This document shows positions 1-10,743 of a stretch of DNA of 64,000 nt, piece by piece. The stretch's first letter is position 1, and each line of letters begins with the position of its first letter. This DNA is from Lophius americanus. Lineage: Eukaryota > Chordata > Actinopteri > Lophiiformes > Lophiidae. The DNA lies in the NCBI GenBank assembly GCA_037951165.1, contig JBBDHG010000470.1, forward strand, positions 1 to 64,000, read 5' to 3'. Under the pieces are notes generated by a model. The model had not been told where the DNA came from. It saw only the letters and a program-made list of their open reading frames with translations, and did no database searches. The position numbers and the translations under genes are program-made.

Positions 1-11
1 AAAAGGCAAAG

Positions 12-21
12 CCACGCCCAC
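12..21 (+). promoter_or_regulatory. CCACGCCC GT-box (KLF/SP-like motif), unit start
   Basis: CCACGCCCAC matches the GT-box recognised by KLF/SP zinc-finger proteins. It changes by subfamily: CCACACCC in F21, F25 and F28-F31 (also a KLF-type box), CCAAGCCC in F22, F26, F27, F32-F34, F36, F38 and F39, and CCACCCCC in F20. A short motif like this is weak evidence of binding. Confidence 0.35.
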
Positions 22-25
22 AAAT

Positions 26-59
26 GCCGTTTTCGGCCATGACCTCATTAAAACGAGGT
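26..59. repeat. Two short inverted repeats at the unit start
   Basis: GCCG-TTTT-CGGC (26-37) is a perfect 4-bp stem with a T4 loop. ACCTC (42-46) and GAGGT (55-59) form a 5-bp stem around 8 bases. The first is retained in most units (F20 has GCTGTTTTCGGC). The GGCCAT between them resembles a YY1 core, but the match is short. Confidence 0.5.
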
Positions 60-280
60 GAAACAACAAGAATTAGGTTCCAAAATCACAAAGAAACAGC
101 ATTTGGTCACATATTTATTGAAAACGGATGATATTCCAGATAAATTACCACCGCAATTAAATTTTCTCGACGACACCATGAGTGAGGAACATAGTGCAAG
201 GAGTGACTATGGCAAGTTTGGAGGTGATCCTCAGACTGATGCCTGCCTCCTGTAGTTGTGCGGTGTATGGAACACAGGAA

Positions 281-299
281 GCTCGCCCCCTGGTGGCCA
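281..299 (-). promoter_or_regulatory. CTCF-like motif 1 (type copy, F1)
   Basis: The minus strand reads TGGCCACCAGGGGGCGAGC. The vertebrate CTCF consensus is TGGCCACCAGGGGGCGCTA, so the first 16 of 19 bases are identical and only the 3' end differs. The core contains a CpG (GGGGGCGAG), a place where methylation is known to weaken CTCF binding. The motif recurs at the same offset in all 41 full units; F17 is damaged. T and X units lack it. Confidence 0.8.
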
Positions 300-353
300 G
301 GGGACATACCTACGATGGGACTTACCTCATCACGTCTGGCCAACCAGAGTCTC

Positions 354-372
354 TAGCTCCCCCTGGTGGACC
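354..372 (-). promoter_or_regulatory. CTCF-like motif 2 (type copy, F1)
   Basis: The minus strand reads GGTCCACCAGGGGGAGCTA, 16 of 19 bases identical to the vertebrate CTCF consensus, including CCACCAGGGGG and GCTA. It has the same orientation as motif 1, with a start-to-start distance of 73 bp (about seven helical turns). Unlike motif 1 its core has no CpG. Units F4, F21, F25-F33 carry a C-to-G change just outside the core (GGACGGG). F22 has a core substitution. Confidence 0.75.
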
Positions 373-413
373 GGAGTAACCTAACGGTGTCAACAACCGG
401 TCTACCTGGAGGA

Positions 414-424
414 GTGGTAAGTAT
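414..424 (+). other. Splice-donor-like GTAAGTAT (type copy, F1)
   Basis: GTG|GTAAGTAT is a near-ideal eukaryotic 5' splice site with the cut before base 417. It is kept in nearly all full units; F8, F11 and F12 have GTAAGAAT. T units have lost it. Function requires plus-strand transcription, which cannot be seen here. Confidence 0.4.
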
Positions 425-434
425 GGGATTTTAT

Positions 435-476
435 CTACATAGACAATGTAGGGTTAGATTTGTATTAAACCGGTTT
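435..476. repeat. Hairpin CTACAT/ATGTAG and palindrome AAACCGGTTT
   Basis: CTACAT (435-440) and ATGTAG (446-451) form a perfect 6-bp stem around a 5-base loop. AAACCGGTTT (467-476) is a perfect 10-bp palindrome, and ACCGGT occurs once more just upstream (CAACAACCGGTC). These lie in the zone where 5'-half and 3'-half subfamily markers change partners (see F4). Confidence 0.55.
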
Positions 477-519
477 TAAAGCTCGTTATAGCACAGGAAT
501 AACGGTTCATGCAGCAATT

Positions 520-690
520 ATAAATAATAATAATAACTTGACATAGGTCATCACTGCTTTTCTCAGCAACAATATATACAGAAAATAAAACAGGAATAAC
601 ACAGGAATGAAAAAAATAAATAATAATAAAACTATAGCACGGCGAATAATAGCTTCTTAGAATGAAGATAAAAACAATTGGTCATGGGAT
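520..690. repeat. A/T-rich segment with AATAAA / AATAATAA words (type copy, F1)
   Basis: The segment holds runs such as AAATAATAATAATAAC, TATATACAGAAAATAAAAC and AAATAATAATAAAAC. Plus-strand AATAAA words could act as poly(A) signals if transcribed. The minus strand translates to a hydrophobic 102-codon frame from F16 onward, but A-run length changes destroy the frame in F1-F14, so I read it as non-coding. T units keep most of this segment. Confidence 0.6.
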
Positions 691-1015
691 ACACTCTGGG
701 ACCTGATCACCCCGGAGGGCCGCCTCAGGGGAGGGTGTCCTGTTGTGAATGGCCGAAACACCCTGTGAACCTGAGGTACACAGCTGATGATGTATCCTGA
801 AATTTAGGACATTTAAGCCACTGAATCCAAGCTGGATTGGGCGACTTAAAGCCAGATAAAAACTCAAATAGAAACTTTATAAAACAAACAATCCGATGCA
901 TTAATAGGACAAAAAACTAGTATCAGGTTAATGACACTCGAAGAAGTATCACCCACCCATTCTCCAAAATCTCTGAAAAAATATTTAAAAATATTTTAAA
1001 AAATAATAATCCTCA

Positions 1016-1053
1016 CCTTCTTTTTTCTCTCTCTCTCCTTCCTGTCCTTCCCT
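1016..1053 (+). repeat. Polypyrimidine run (type copy, F1)
   Basis: Thirty-eight bases of almost pure C and T (one G), including TTTTTTCTCTCTCTCTCC. A subfamily change T-to-A gives CTTTTATCTC, nearly always together with CTACCC in place of CTTCCC downstream. Such purine/pyrimidine strands can form triplex DNA; this is general knowledge, not shown here. Confidence 0.7.
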
Positions 1054-1068
1054 CACTTCGGTGAAGGG
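1050..1068 (+). other. TTCG-tetraloop hairpin (type copy, F1)
   Basis: CCCT-CAC-TTCG-GTG-a-AGGG folds into a 7-bp stem with one bulged A and a UUCG loop closed by C and G, the stable RNA tetraloop class. Many units have GTGAAAGG in place of GTGAAGGG, which breaks one pair. Units with CTACCC upstream can add a CCTA/TAGG extension. Possibly only meaningful if transcribed. Confidence 0.45.
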
Positions 1069-1166
1069 AGTAGGGGTGGGCAGAGCGGCAGCCCGGTCCG
1101 GAGGGGGAAATTTAAGCCCCTCCAGGCTTGCTCAGTTCCTAGCTCTGTCTTCCTCCAAAGTTCACT

Positions 1167-1169
<3 letters not shown>

Positions 1170-1206
<37 letters not shown>

Positions 1207-1229
1207 CTCTCTCTCTCTCTCTCTCTCTC
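1170..1229 (+). repeat. (CT)n microsatellite, GG-interrupted (type copy, F1)
   Basis: A (TC)n run interrupted once by GG. Across the array there are four main interruption classes: GG, TTTC...TGTC, TTTC...TGCTC and a single A. Length ranges from 24 bp (T1, 28638-28661) to 84 bp (F2, 2501-2584). The classes follow blocks of units and make good markers of array history. All the arginine-glutamate and serine-leucine frames come from this tract. Confidence 0.95.
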
Positions 1230-1257
1230 ACCCTTTACCCCCCAAAACATCCGCCAG
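1230..1257 (+). other. Splice-acceptor-like region after the CT tract (type copy, F1)
   Basis: The long pyrimidine tract is followed by about 28 bases without any AG until a single CAG at 1255-1257, as expected of a 3' splice site. Subfamilies read CCGCCCAG, CTGCCCAG or CATCCAG. Paired with the donor at 417 it would define an 841-nt intron and an exon of about 490 nt running across the unit junction to the next donor near 1748. Confidence 0.35.
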
Positions 1258-1262
1258 TAGAG

Positions 1263-1278
1263 ACCTTTTCAAAAAGGT
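1263..1278. repeat. 16-bp inverted repeat ACCTTTT-CA-AAAAGGT
   Basis: Perfect 7-bp arms around a 2-base centre. The variant ACCTTTTCCAAAAGGT, found at the ends of T1, T3, T4, F31, T9, T10, F35, F37, F38 and X2, keeps both arms intact. Confidence 0.6.
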
Positions 1279-1331
1279 ATTATAATCCAGGAAAAAATTA
1301 AAAATGACCAAGGTAAACAGAAAAACGTCTG

Positions 1332-2497
1332 AAAAGGCAAAGCCACGCCCACAAATGCCGTTTTCGGCCATGACCTCATTAAAACGAGGTGAAACAACAA
1401 GAATTAGGTTCCAAAATCACAAAGAAACAGCATTTGGTCACATATTTATTGAAAACGGATGATATTCCAGATAAATTACCACCGCAATTAAATTTTCTCG
1501 ACGACACCATGAGTGAGGAACATAGTGCAAGGAGTGACTATGGTAAGTTTGGAGGTGATCCTCAGACTGATGCCTGCCTCCTGTAGTTGTGCGGTGTATG
1601 GAACACAGGAAGCTCGCCCCCTGGTGGCCAGGGGACATACCTACGATGGGACTTACCTCATCACGGCTGGCCAACCAGAGTCTCTAGCTCCCCCTGGTGG
1701 ACCGGAGTAACCTAACGGTGTCAACAACCGGTCTACCTGGAGGAGTGGTAAGTATGGGATTTTATCTACATAGACAATGTAGGGTTAGATTTGTATTAAA
1801 CCGGTTTTAAAGCTCGTTATAACACAGGAATAACGGTTCATGCAGCAATTATAAATAAATAATAATAACTTGACATAGGTCATCACTGCTTTTCTCAGCA
1901 ACAATATATACAGAAATAAAACAGGAATAACACAGGAATGAAAAAATAAATAATAATAAAACTATAGCACGGCGAATAATAGCTTCTTAGAATGAAGATA
2001 AAAACAATTGGTCATGGGATACACTCTGGGACCTGATCACCCCGGAGGGCCGCCTCAGGGGAGGGTGTCCTGTTGTGAATGGCCAAAACACCCTGTGAAC
2101 CTGAGGTACACAGCTGATGATGTATCCTGAAATTTAGGACATTTAAGCCACTGAATCCAAGCTGGATTGGGCGACTTAAAGCCAGATAAAAACTCAAATA
2201 GAAACTTTATAAAACAAACAATCCGATCCGTTAATAGGACAAAAAACTAGTATCAGGTTAATGACACTCGAAGAAGTATCACCCACCCATTCTCCAAAAT
2301 CTCTGAAAAAATATTTAAAAATATTTTAAAAAATAATAATCCTCACCTTCTTTTTTCTCTCTCTCTCCTTCCTGTCCTTCCCTCACTTCGGTGAAGGGAG
2401 TAGGGGTGGGCAGAGCGGCAGCCCGGTCCGGCGGGGGGAGATTTAAGCCCCTCCAGGCTTGCTCAGTTCCTAGCTCTGTCTTCCTCCAAAGTTCACT

Positions 2498-2561
<64 letters not shown>

Positions 2562-2687
2562 CTCTCTCTCTCTCTCTCTCTCTCACCCTTTACCCCCCAA
2601 AACATCCGCCCAGTAGAGACCTTTTCAAAAAGGTATTATAATCCAGGAAAAAATTAAAAATGACCAAGGTAAACAGAAAAACGTCTG
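1332..2687 (+). repeat. Unit F2 (full, type B, longest unit)
   Basis: Type B 5' half (TATGGTAAG, CACGGCTGG). CTCF-like pair at 1612-1630 and 1685-1703. The extra length (1,356 bp) comes from the longest CT tract in the window (2501-2584, GG class). Confidence 0.97.
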
Positions 2688-3853
2688 AAAAGGCAAAGCC
2701 ACGCCCACAAATGCCGTTTTCGGCCATGACCTCATTAAAACGAGGTGAAACAACAAGAATTAGGTTCCAAAATCACAAAGAAACAGCATTTGGTCACATA
2801 TTTATTGAAAACGGATGATATTCCAGATAAATTACCACCGCAATTAAGTTTTCTCGACGACACCATGAGTGAGGAACATAGTGCAAGGAGTGACTATGGT
2901 AAGTTTGGAGGTGATCCTCAGACTGATGCCTGCCTCCTGTAGTTGTGCGGTGTATGGAACACAGGAAGCTCGCCCCCTGGTGGCCAGGGGACATACCTAC
3001 GATGGGACTTACCTCATCACGGCTGGCCAACCAGAGTCTCTAGCTCCCCCTGGTGGACCGGAGTAACCTAACGGTGTCAACAACCGGTCTACCTGGAGGA
3101 GTGGTAAGTATGGGATTTTATCTACATAGACAATGTAGGGTTAGATTTGTATTAAACCGGTTTTAAAGCTCGTTATAACACAGGAATAACGGTTCATGCA
3201 GCAATTATAAATAAATAATAATAACTTGACATAGGTCATCACTGCTTTTCTCAGCAACAATATATACAGAAATAAAACAGGAATAACACAGGAATGAAAA
3301 AATAAATAATAATAAAACTATAGCACGGCGAATAATAGCTTCTTAGAATGAAGATAAAAACAATTGGTCATGGGATACACTCTGGGACCTGATCACCCCG
3401 GAGGGCCGCCTCAGGGGAGGGTGTCCTGTTGTGAATGGCCAAAACACCCTGTGAACCTGTGGTACACAGCTGATGATGTATCCTGAAATTTAGGACATTT
3501 AAGCCACTGAATCCAACCTGGATTGGGCGACTTAAAGCCAGATAAAAACTCAAATAGAAACTTTATAAAACAAACAATCCGACGCGTTAATAGGACAAAA
3601 AACTAGTATCAGGTTAATGACACTCGAAGAAGTATCACCCACCCATTCTCCAAAATCTCTGAAAAAATATTTAAAAATATTTTAAAAAATAATAATCCTC
3701 ATCTTCTTTTTTCTCTCTCTCTCCTTCCTGTCCTTCCCTCACTTCGGTGAAGGGAGTAGGGGTGGGCAGAGCGGCAGCCCGGTCCGGCGGGGGGAGATTT
3801 AAGCCCCTCCAGGCTTGCTCAGTTCCTAGCTCTGTCTTCCTCCAAAGTTCACT

Positions 3854-3895
<42 letters not shown>

Positions 3896-4030
3896 GTCTC
3901 TCTCTCTCTCTCTCACCCTTTACCCCCCAAAACATCTGCCCAGTAGAGACCTTTTCAAAAAGGTATTATAATCCAGGAAAAAATTAAAAATGACAGAAAA
4001 ACGTCAGAAAAAAAAACAGAAAAACGTCTG
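2688..4030 (+). repeat. Unit F3 (full, type B / TGTC tract)
   Basis: CTCF-like pair at 2968-2986 and 3041-3059. Type B 5' half joined to a TTTC...TGTC 3' half with CTGTGGTAC. The unit end has a partial duplication of CAGAAAAACGTC (about 3993-4029) shared with F5, F6, F7, F10 and F11. Confidence 0.97.
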
Positions 4031-5197
4031 AAAAGGCAAAGCCACGCCCACAAATGCCGTTTTCGGCCATGACCTCATTAAAACGAGGTGAAACAACAAG
4101 AATTAGGTTCCAAAATCACAAAGAAACAGCATTTGGTCACATATTTATTGAAAACGGATGATATTCCAGATAAATTACCACCGCAATTAAATTTTCTCGA
4201 CGACACCATGAGTGAGGAACATAGCGCAAGGAGTGACTATGGCAAGTTTGGAGGTGATCCTCAGACTGATGCCTGCCTCCTGTAGTTGTGCGGTGTATGG
4301 AACACAGGAAGCTCGCCCCCTGGTGGCCAGGGGACATACCTACGATGGGACTTACCTCATCACGTCTGGCCAACCAGAGTCTCTAGCTCCCCCTGGTGGA
4401 CGGGAGTAACCTAACGGTGTCAACAAACCGGTCTACGTGGAGGAGTGGTAAGTATGGGATTTTATCTACATAGACAATGTAGGGTTAGATTTGTATTAAA
4501 CCGGTTTTAAAGCTCGTTATAACACAGGAATAACGGTTCATGCAGCAATTATAAATAAATAATAATAACTTGACATAGGTCATCACTGCTTTTCTCAGCA
4601 ACAATATATACAGAAATAAAACAGGAATAACACAGGAATGAAAAAATAAATAATAATAAAACTATAGCACGGCGAATAATAGCTTCTTAGAATGAAGATA
4701 AAAACAATTGGTCATGGGATACACTCTGGGACCTGATCACCCCGGAGGGCCGCCTCAGGGGAGGGTGTCCTGTTGTGAATGGCCAAAACACCCTGTGAAC
4801 CTGAGGTACACAGCTGATGATGTATCCTGAAATTTAGGACATTTAAGCCACTGAATCCAAGCTGGATTGGGCGACTTAAAGCCAGATAAAAACTCAAATA
4901 GAAACTTTATAAAACAAACAATCCGATCCGTTAATAGGACAAAAAACTAGTATCAGGTTAATGACACTCGAAGAAGTATCACCCACCCATTCTCCAAAAT
5001 CTCTGAAAAAATATTTAAAAATATTTTAAAAAATAATAATCCTCACCTTCTTTTTTCTCTCTCTCTCCTTCCTGTCCTTCCCTCACTTCGGTGAAGGGAG
5101 TAGGGGTGGGCAGAGCGGCAGCCCGGTCCGGCGGGGGGAGATTTAAGCCCCTCCAGGCTTGCTCAGTTCCTAGCTCTGTCTTCCTCCAAAGTTCACT

Positions 5198-5253
<56 letters not shown>

Positions 5254-5379
5254 CTCTCTCTCTCTCTCTCTCTCTCACCCTTTACCCCCCAAAACATCCG
5301 CCCAGTAGAGACCTTTTCAAAAAGGTATTATAATCCAGGAAAAAATTAAAAATGACCAAGGTAAACAGAAAAACGTCTG
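4031..5379 (+). repeat. Unit F4 (full, type A 5' half on a GG 3' half)
   Basis: CTCF-like pair at 4311-4329 and 4384-4402. Type A 5' half (CATAGCGC, TATGGCAAG, CACGTCTGG) with an extra A (CAACAAACCGG) and TCTACGTGG. The 3' half is like those of F2 and F9, so the unit looks chimaeric, with the switch near 4,410-4,450. Confidence 0.97.
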
Positions 5380-6545
5380 AAAAGGCAAAGCCACGCCCAC
5401 AAATGCCGTTTTCGGCCATGACCTCATTAAAACGAGGTGAAACAACAAGAATTAGGTTCCAAAATCACAAAGAAACAGCATTTGGTCACATATTTATTGA
5501 AAACGGATGATATTCCAGATAAATTACCACCGCAATTAAATTTTCTCGACGACACCATGAGTGAGGAACATAGTGCAAGGAGTGACTATGGTAAGTTTGG
5601 AGGTGATCCTCAGACTGATGCCTGCCTCCTGTAGTTGTGCGGTGTATGGAACACAGGAAGCTCGCCCCCTGGTGGCCAGGGGACATACCTACGATGGGAC
5701 TTACCTCATCACGGCTGGCCAACCAGAGTCTCTAGCTCCCCCTGGTGGACCGGAGTAACCTAACGGTGTCAACAACCGGTCTACCTGGAGGAGTGGTAAG
5801 TATGGGATTTTATCTACATAGACAATGTAGGGTTAGATTTGTATTAAACCGGTTTTAAAGCTCGTTATAACACAGGAATAACGGTTCATGCAGCAATTAT
5901 AAATAAATAATAATAACTTGACATAGGTCATCACTGCTTTTCTCAGCAACAATATATACAGAAATAAAACAGGAATAACACAGGAATGAAAAAATAAATA
6001 ATAATAAAACTATAGCACGGCGAATAATAGCTTCTTAGAATGAAGATAAAAACAATTGGTCATGGGATACACTCTGGGACCTGATCACCCCGGAGGGCCG
6101 CCTCAGGGGAGGGTGTCCTGTTGTGAATGGCCAAAACACCCTGTGAACCTGTGGTACACAGCTGATGATGTATCCTGAAATTTAGGACATTTAAGCCACT
6201 GAATCCAACCTGGATTGGGCGACTTAAAGCCAGATAAAAACTCAAATAGAAACTTTATAAAACAAACAATCCGACGCGTTAATAGGACAAAAAACTAGTA
6301 TCAGGTTAATGACACTCGAAGAAGTATCACCCACCCATTCTCCAAAATCTCTGAAAAAATATTTAAAAATATTTTAAAAAATAATAATCCTCATCTTCTT
6401 TTTTCTCTCTCTCTCCTTCCTGTCCTTCCCTCACTTCGGTGAAGGGAGTAGGGGTGGGCAGAGTGGCAGCCCGGTCCGGCGGGGGGAGATTTAAGCCCCT
6501 CCAGGCTTGCTCAGTTCCTAGCTCTGTCTTCCTCCAAAGTTCACT

Positions 6546-6587
<42 letters not shown>

Positions 6588-6722
6588 GTCTCTCTCTCTC
6601 TCTCTCACCCTTTACCCCCCAAAACATCTGCCCAGTAGAGACCTTTTCAAAAAGGTATTATAATCCAGGAAAAAATTAAAAATGACAGAAAAACGTCAGA
6701 AAAAAAAACAGAAAAACGTCTG
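5380..6722 (+). repeat. Unit F5 (full, type B / TGTC tract)
   Basis: CTCF-like pair at 5660-5678 and 5733-5751. Its 3' half is nearly the same as F6 and F7 apart from AGAGTGGCAG (AGAGCGGCAG elsewhere). It corresponds to F10 at an offset of 6,712 bp. Confidence 0.97.
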
Positions 6723-7888
6723 AAAAGGCAAAGCCACGCCCACAAATGCCGTTTTCGGCCATGACCTCATTAAAACGAGGTGAAACAACAAGAATTAGGT
6801 TCCAAAATCACAAAGAAACAGCATTTGGTCACATATTTATTGAAAACGGATGATATTCCAGATAAATTACCACCGCAATTAAATTTTCTCGACGACACCA
6901 TGAGTGAGGAACATAGCGCAAGGAGTGACTATGGCAAGTTTGGAGGTGATCCTCAGACTGATGCCTGCCTCCTGTAGTTGTGCGGTGTATGGAACACAGG
7001 AAGCTCGCCCCCTGGTGGCCAGGGGACATACCTACGATGGGACTTACCTCATCACGTCTGGCCAACCAGAGTCTCTAGCTCCCCCTGGTGGACCGGAGTA
7101 ACCTAACGGTGTCAACAACCGGTCTACCTGGAGGAGTGGTAAGTATGGGATTTTATCTACATAGACAATGTAGGGTTAGATTTGTATTAAACCGGTTTTA
7201 AAGCTCGTTATAACACAGGAATAACGGTTCATGCAGCAATTATAAATAAATAATAATAACTTGACATAGGTCATCACTGCTTTTCTCAGCAACAATATAT
7301 ACAGAAATAAAACAGGAATAACACAGGAATGAAAAAATAAATAATAATAAAACTATAGCACGGCGAATAATAGCTTCTTAGAATGAAGATAAAAACAATT
7401 GGTCATGGGATACACTCTGGGACCTGATCACCCCGGAGGGCCGCCTCAGGGGAGGGTGTCCTGTTGTGAATGGCCAAAACACCCTGTGAACCTGTGGTAC
7501 ACAGCTGATGATGTATCCTGAAATTTAGGACATTTAAGCCACTGAATCCAACCTGGATTGGGCGACTTAAAGCCAGATAAAAACTCAAATAGAAACTTTA
7601 TAAAACAAACAATCCGACGCGTTAATAGGACAAAAAACTAGTATCAGGTTAATGACACTCGAAGAAGTATCACCCACCCATTCTCCAAAATCTCTGAAAA
7701 AATATTTAAAAATATTTTAAAAAATAATAATCCTCATCTTCTTTTTTCTCTCTCTCTCCTTCCTGTCCTTCCCTCACTTCGGTGAAGGGAGTAGGGGTGG
7801 GCAGAGCGGCAGCCCGGTCCGGCGGGGGGAGATTTAAGCCCCTCCAGGCTTGCTCAGTTCCTAGCTCTGTCTTCCTCCAAAGTTCACT

Positions 7889-7930
<42 letters not shown>

Positions 7931-8065
7931 GTCTCTCTCTCTCTCTCTCACCCTTTACCCCCCAAAACATCTGCCCAGTAGAGACCTTTTCAAAAAGGTA
8001 TTATAATCCAGGAAAAAATTAAAAATGACAGAAAAACGTCAGAAAAAAAAACAGAAAAACGTCTG
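6723..8065 (+). repeat. Unit F6 (full, type A / TGTC tract)
   Basis: CTCF-like pair at 7003-7021 and 7076-7094. Almost identical to F7, which follows at an offset of 1,343 bp; a recent single-unit duplication. Confidence 0.97.
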
Positions 8066-9231
8066 AAAAGGCAAAGCCACGCCCACAAATGCCGTTTTCG
8101 GCCATGACCTCATTAAAACGAGGTGAAACAACAAGAATTAGGTTCCAAAATCACAAAGAAACAGCATTTGGTCACATATTTATTGAAAACGGATGATATT
8201 CCAGATAAATTACCACCGCAATTAAATTTTCTCGACGACACCATGAGTGAGGAACATAGCGCAAGGAGTGACTATGGCAAGTTTGGAGGTGATCCTCAGA
8301 CTGATGCCTGCCTCCTGTAGTTGTGCGGTGTATGGAACACAGGAAGCTCGCCCCCTGGTGGCCAGGGGACATACCTACGATGGGACTTACCTCATCACGT
8401 CTGGCCAACCAGAGTCTCTAGCTCCCCCTGGTGGACCGGAGTAACCTAACGGTGTCAACAACCGGTCTACCTGGAGGAGTGGTAAGTATGGGATTTTATC
8501 TACATAGACAATGTAGGGTTAGATTTGTATTAAACCGGTTTTAAAGCTCGTTATAACACAGGAATAACGGTTCATGCAGCAATTATAAATAAATAATAAT
8601 AACTTGACATAGGTCATCACTGCTTTTCTCAGCAACAATATATACAGAAATAAAACAGGAATAACACAGGAATGAAAAAATAAATAATAATAAAACTATA
8701 GCACGGCGAATAATAGCTTCTTAGAATGAAGATAAAAACAATTGGTCATGGGATACACTCTGGGACCTGATCACCCCGGAGGGCCGCCTCAGGGGAGGGT
8801 GTCCTGTTGTGAATGGCCAAAACACCCTGTGAACCTGTGGTACACAGCTGATGATGTATCCTGAAATTTAGGACATTTAAGCCACTGAATCCAACCTGGA
8901 TTGGGCGACTTAAAGCCAGATAAAAACTCAAATAGAAACTTTATAAAACAAACAATCCGACGCGTTAATAGGACAAAAAACTAGTATCAGGTTAATGACA
9001 CTCGAAGAAGTATCACCCACCCATTCTCCAAAATCTCTGAAAAAATATTTAAAAATATTTTAAAAAATAATAATCCTCATCTTCTTTTTTCTCTCTCTCT
9101 CCTTCCTGTCCTTCCCTCACTTCGGTGAAGGGAGTAGGGGTGGGCAGAGCGGCAGCCCGGTCCGGCGGGGGGAGATTTAAGCCCCTCCAGGCTTGCTCAG
9201 TTCCTAGCTCTGTCTTCCTCCAAAGTTCACT

Positions 9232-9271
<40 letters not shown>

Positions 9272-9406
9272 GTCTCTCTCTCTCTCTCTCACCCTTTACC
9301 CCCCAAAACATCTGCCCAGTAGAGACCTTTTCAAAAAGGTATTATAATCCAGGAAAAAATTAAAAATGACAGAAAAACGTCAGAAAAAAAAACAGAAAAA
9401 CGTCTG
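8066..9406 (+). repeat. Unit F7 (full, type A / TGTC tract)
   Basis: CTCF-like pair at 8346-8364 and 8419-8437. Differs from F6 mainly by one CT step fewer. Confidence 0.97.
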
Positions 9407-10571
9407 AAAAGGCAAAGCCACGCCCACAAATGCCGTTTTCGGCCATGACCTCATTAAAACGAGGTGAAACAACAAGAATTAGGTTCCAAAATCACAAAGA
9501 AACAGCATTTGGTCACATATTTATTGAAAACGGATGATATTCCAGATAAATTACCACCGCAATTAAATTTTCTCGACGACACCATGAGTGAGGAACATAG
9601 CGCAAGGAGTGACTATGGCAAGTTTGGAGGTGATCCTCAGACTGATGCCTGCCTCCTGTAGTTGTGCGGTGTATGGAACACAGGAAGCTCGCCCCCTGGT
9701 GGCCAGGGGACATACCTACGATGGGACTTACCTCATCACGTCTGGCCAACCAGAGTCTCTAGCTCCCCCTGGTGGACCGGAGTAACCTAACGGTGTCAAC
9801 AACCGGTCTACCTGGAGGAGTGGTAAGAATGGGATTTTATCTACATAGACAATGTAGGGTTAGATTTGTATTAAACCGGTTTTAAAGCTTGTTATAACAC
9901 AGGAATAACGGTTCATGCAGCAATTATAAATAAATAATAATAACTTGACATAGGTCATCACTGCTTTTCTCAGCAACAATATATACAGAAAATAAAACAG
10001 GAATAACAGGAATGAAAAAATAAATAATAATAAAACTATAGCACGGCGAATAATAGCTTCTTAGAATGAAGATAAAAACAATTGGTCATGGGATACACTC
10101 TGGGACCTGATCACCCCGGAGGGCCGCCTCAGGGGAGGGTGTCCTGTTGTGAATGGCCGAAACACCCTGTGAACCTGAGGTACACAGCTGATGATGTATC
10201 CTGAAATTTAGGACATTTAAGCCACTGAATCCAAGCTGGATTGGGCGACTTAAAGCCAGATAAAAACTCAAATAGAAACTTTATAAAACAAACAATCCGA
10301 TGCGTTAATAGGACAAAAAACTAGTATCAGGTTAATGACACTCGAAGAAGTATCACCCACCCATTCTCCAAAATCTCTGAAAAAATATTTAAAAATATTT
10401 TAAAAAATAATAATCCTCACCTTCTTTTTTCTCTCTCTCTCCTTCCTGTCCTTCCCTCACTTCGGTGAAGGGAGTAGGGGTTGGCAGAGCGGCAGCCCGG
10501 TCCGGCGGGGGGAGATTTAAGCCCCTCCAGGCTTGCTCAGTTCCTAGCTCTGTCTTCCTCCAAAGTTCACT

Positions 10572-10617
<46 letters not shown>

Positions 10618-10743
10618 CTCTCTCTCTCTCTCTCTCTCTCACCCTTTACCCCCCAAAACATCCGCCCAGTAGAGACCTTTTCAAAAAGGTATTATAATCC
10701 AGGAAAAAATTAAAAATGACCAAGGTAAACAGAAAAACGTCTG
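9407..10743 (+). repeat. Unit F8 (full, type A 5' half on an F1-like 3' half)
   Basis: CTCF-like pair at 9687-9705 and 9760-9778. Donor-like site is GTAAGAAT. Downstream markers return to the F1 type (GGCCGAAAC, CCAAGCTGG, GG tract). GAATAACAGGAATG lacks one ACA. Private GGGGTTGGCAG near 10478. Confidence 0.97.

Larger units (their letters stand above)
1..1331 (+). repeat. Unit F1 (full)
   Basis: Reference unit for the numbering. The 5' half is a type A/B intermediate (CACGTCTGG with CATAGTGC). CT tract of GG class. It has two private features: CCGGAGGGGG in place of CCGGCGGGGG near 1100, and an acceptor one C shorter (CCGCCAG). Confidence 0.97.

Noticed and set aside
58..255. Plus-strand 65-codon frame repeated in most full units
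   Set aside because: It starts at GTG, has stops in type D units (F13-F15), overlaps frames on both strands, and neighbouring units differ without any codon-position bias I could see. Read as non-coding satellite.
334..350. Third CTCF-like motif TGGCCAACCAGAG on the plus strand
   Set aside because: It looks like TGGCCACCAGGGG with an inserted A and lost G residues; the core is broken, so I do not call it a site. It is also part of a short CTGG-CCAA-CCAG inverted repeat.
1057..1071. CENP-B box, which would suggest a centromeric satellite
   Set aside because: TTCGGTGAAGGGAG agrees with the first TTCG and the middle A, but lacks the CGGG required in the consensus. Centromere function cannot be judged from this window.
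1263..1278. SRF CArG box in the CCTTTTCCAAAAGG variant
   Set aside because: The spacing between CC and GG is not the six A/T bases that a CArG box needs.
1053..1285. Frames with arginine-glutamate or serine-leucine runs on both strands
   Set aside because: Direct translations of the (CT)n microsatellite; length follows tract length.
1..1331. Autonomous transposable element as the unit
   Set aside because: No reverse transcriptase, transposase, terminal inverted repeats or target-site duplications are visible. A decayed non-autonomous origin of parts of the unit cannot be excluded.
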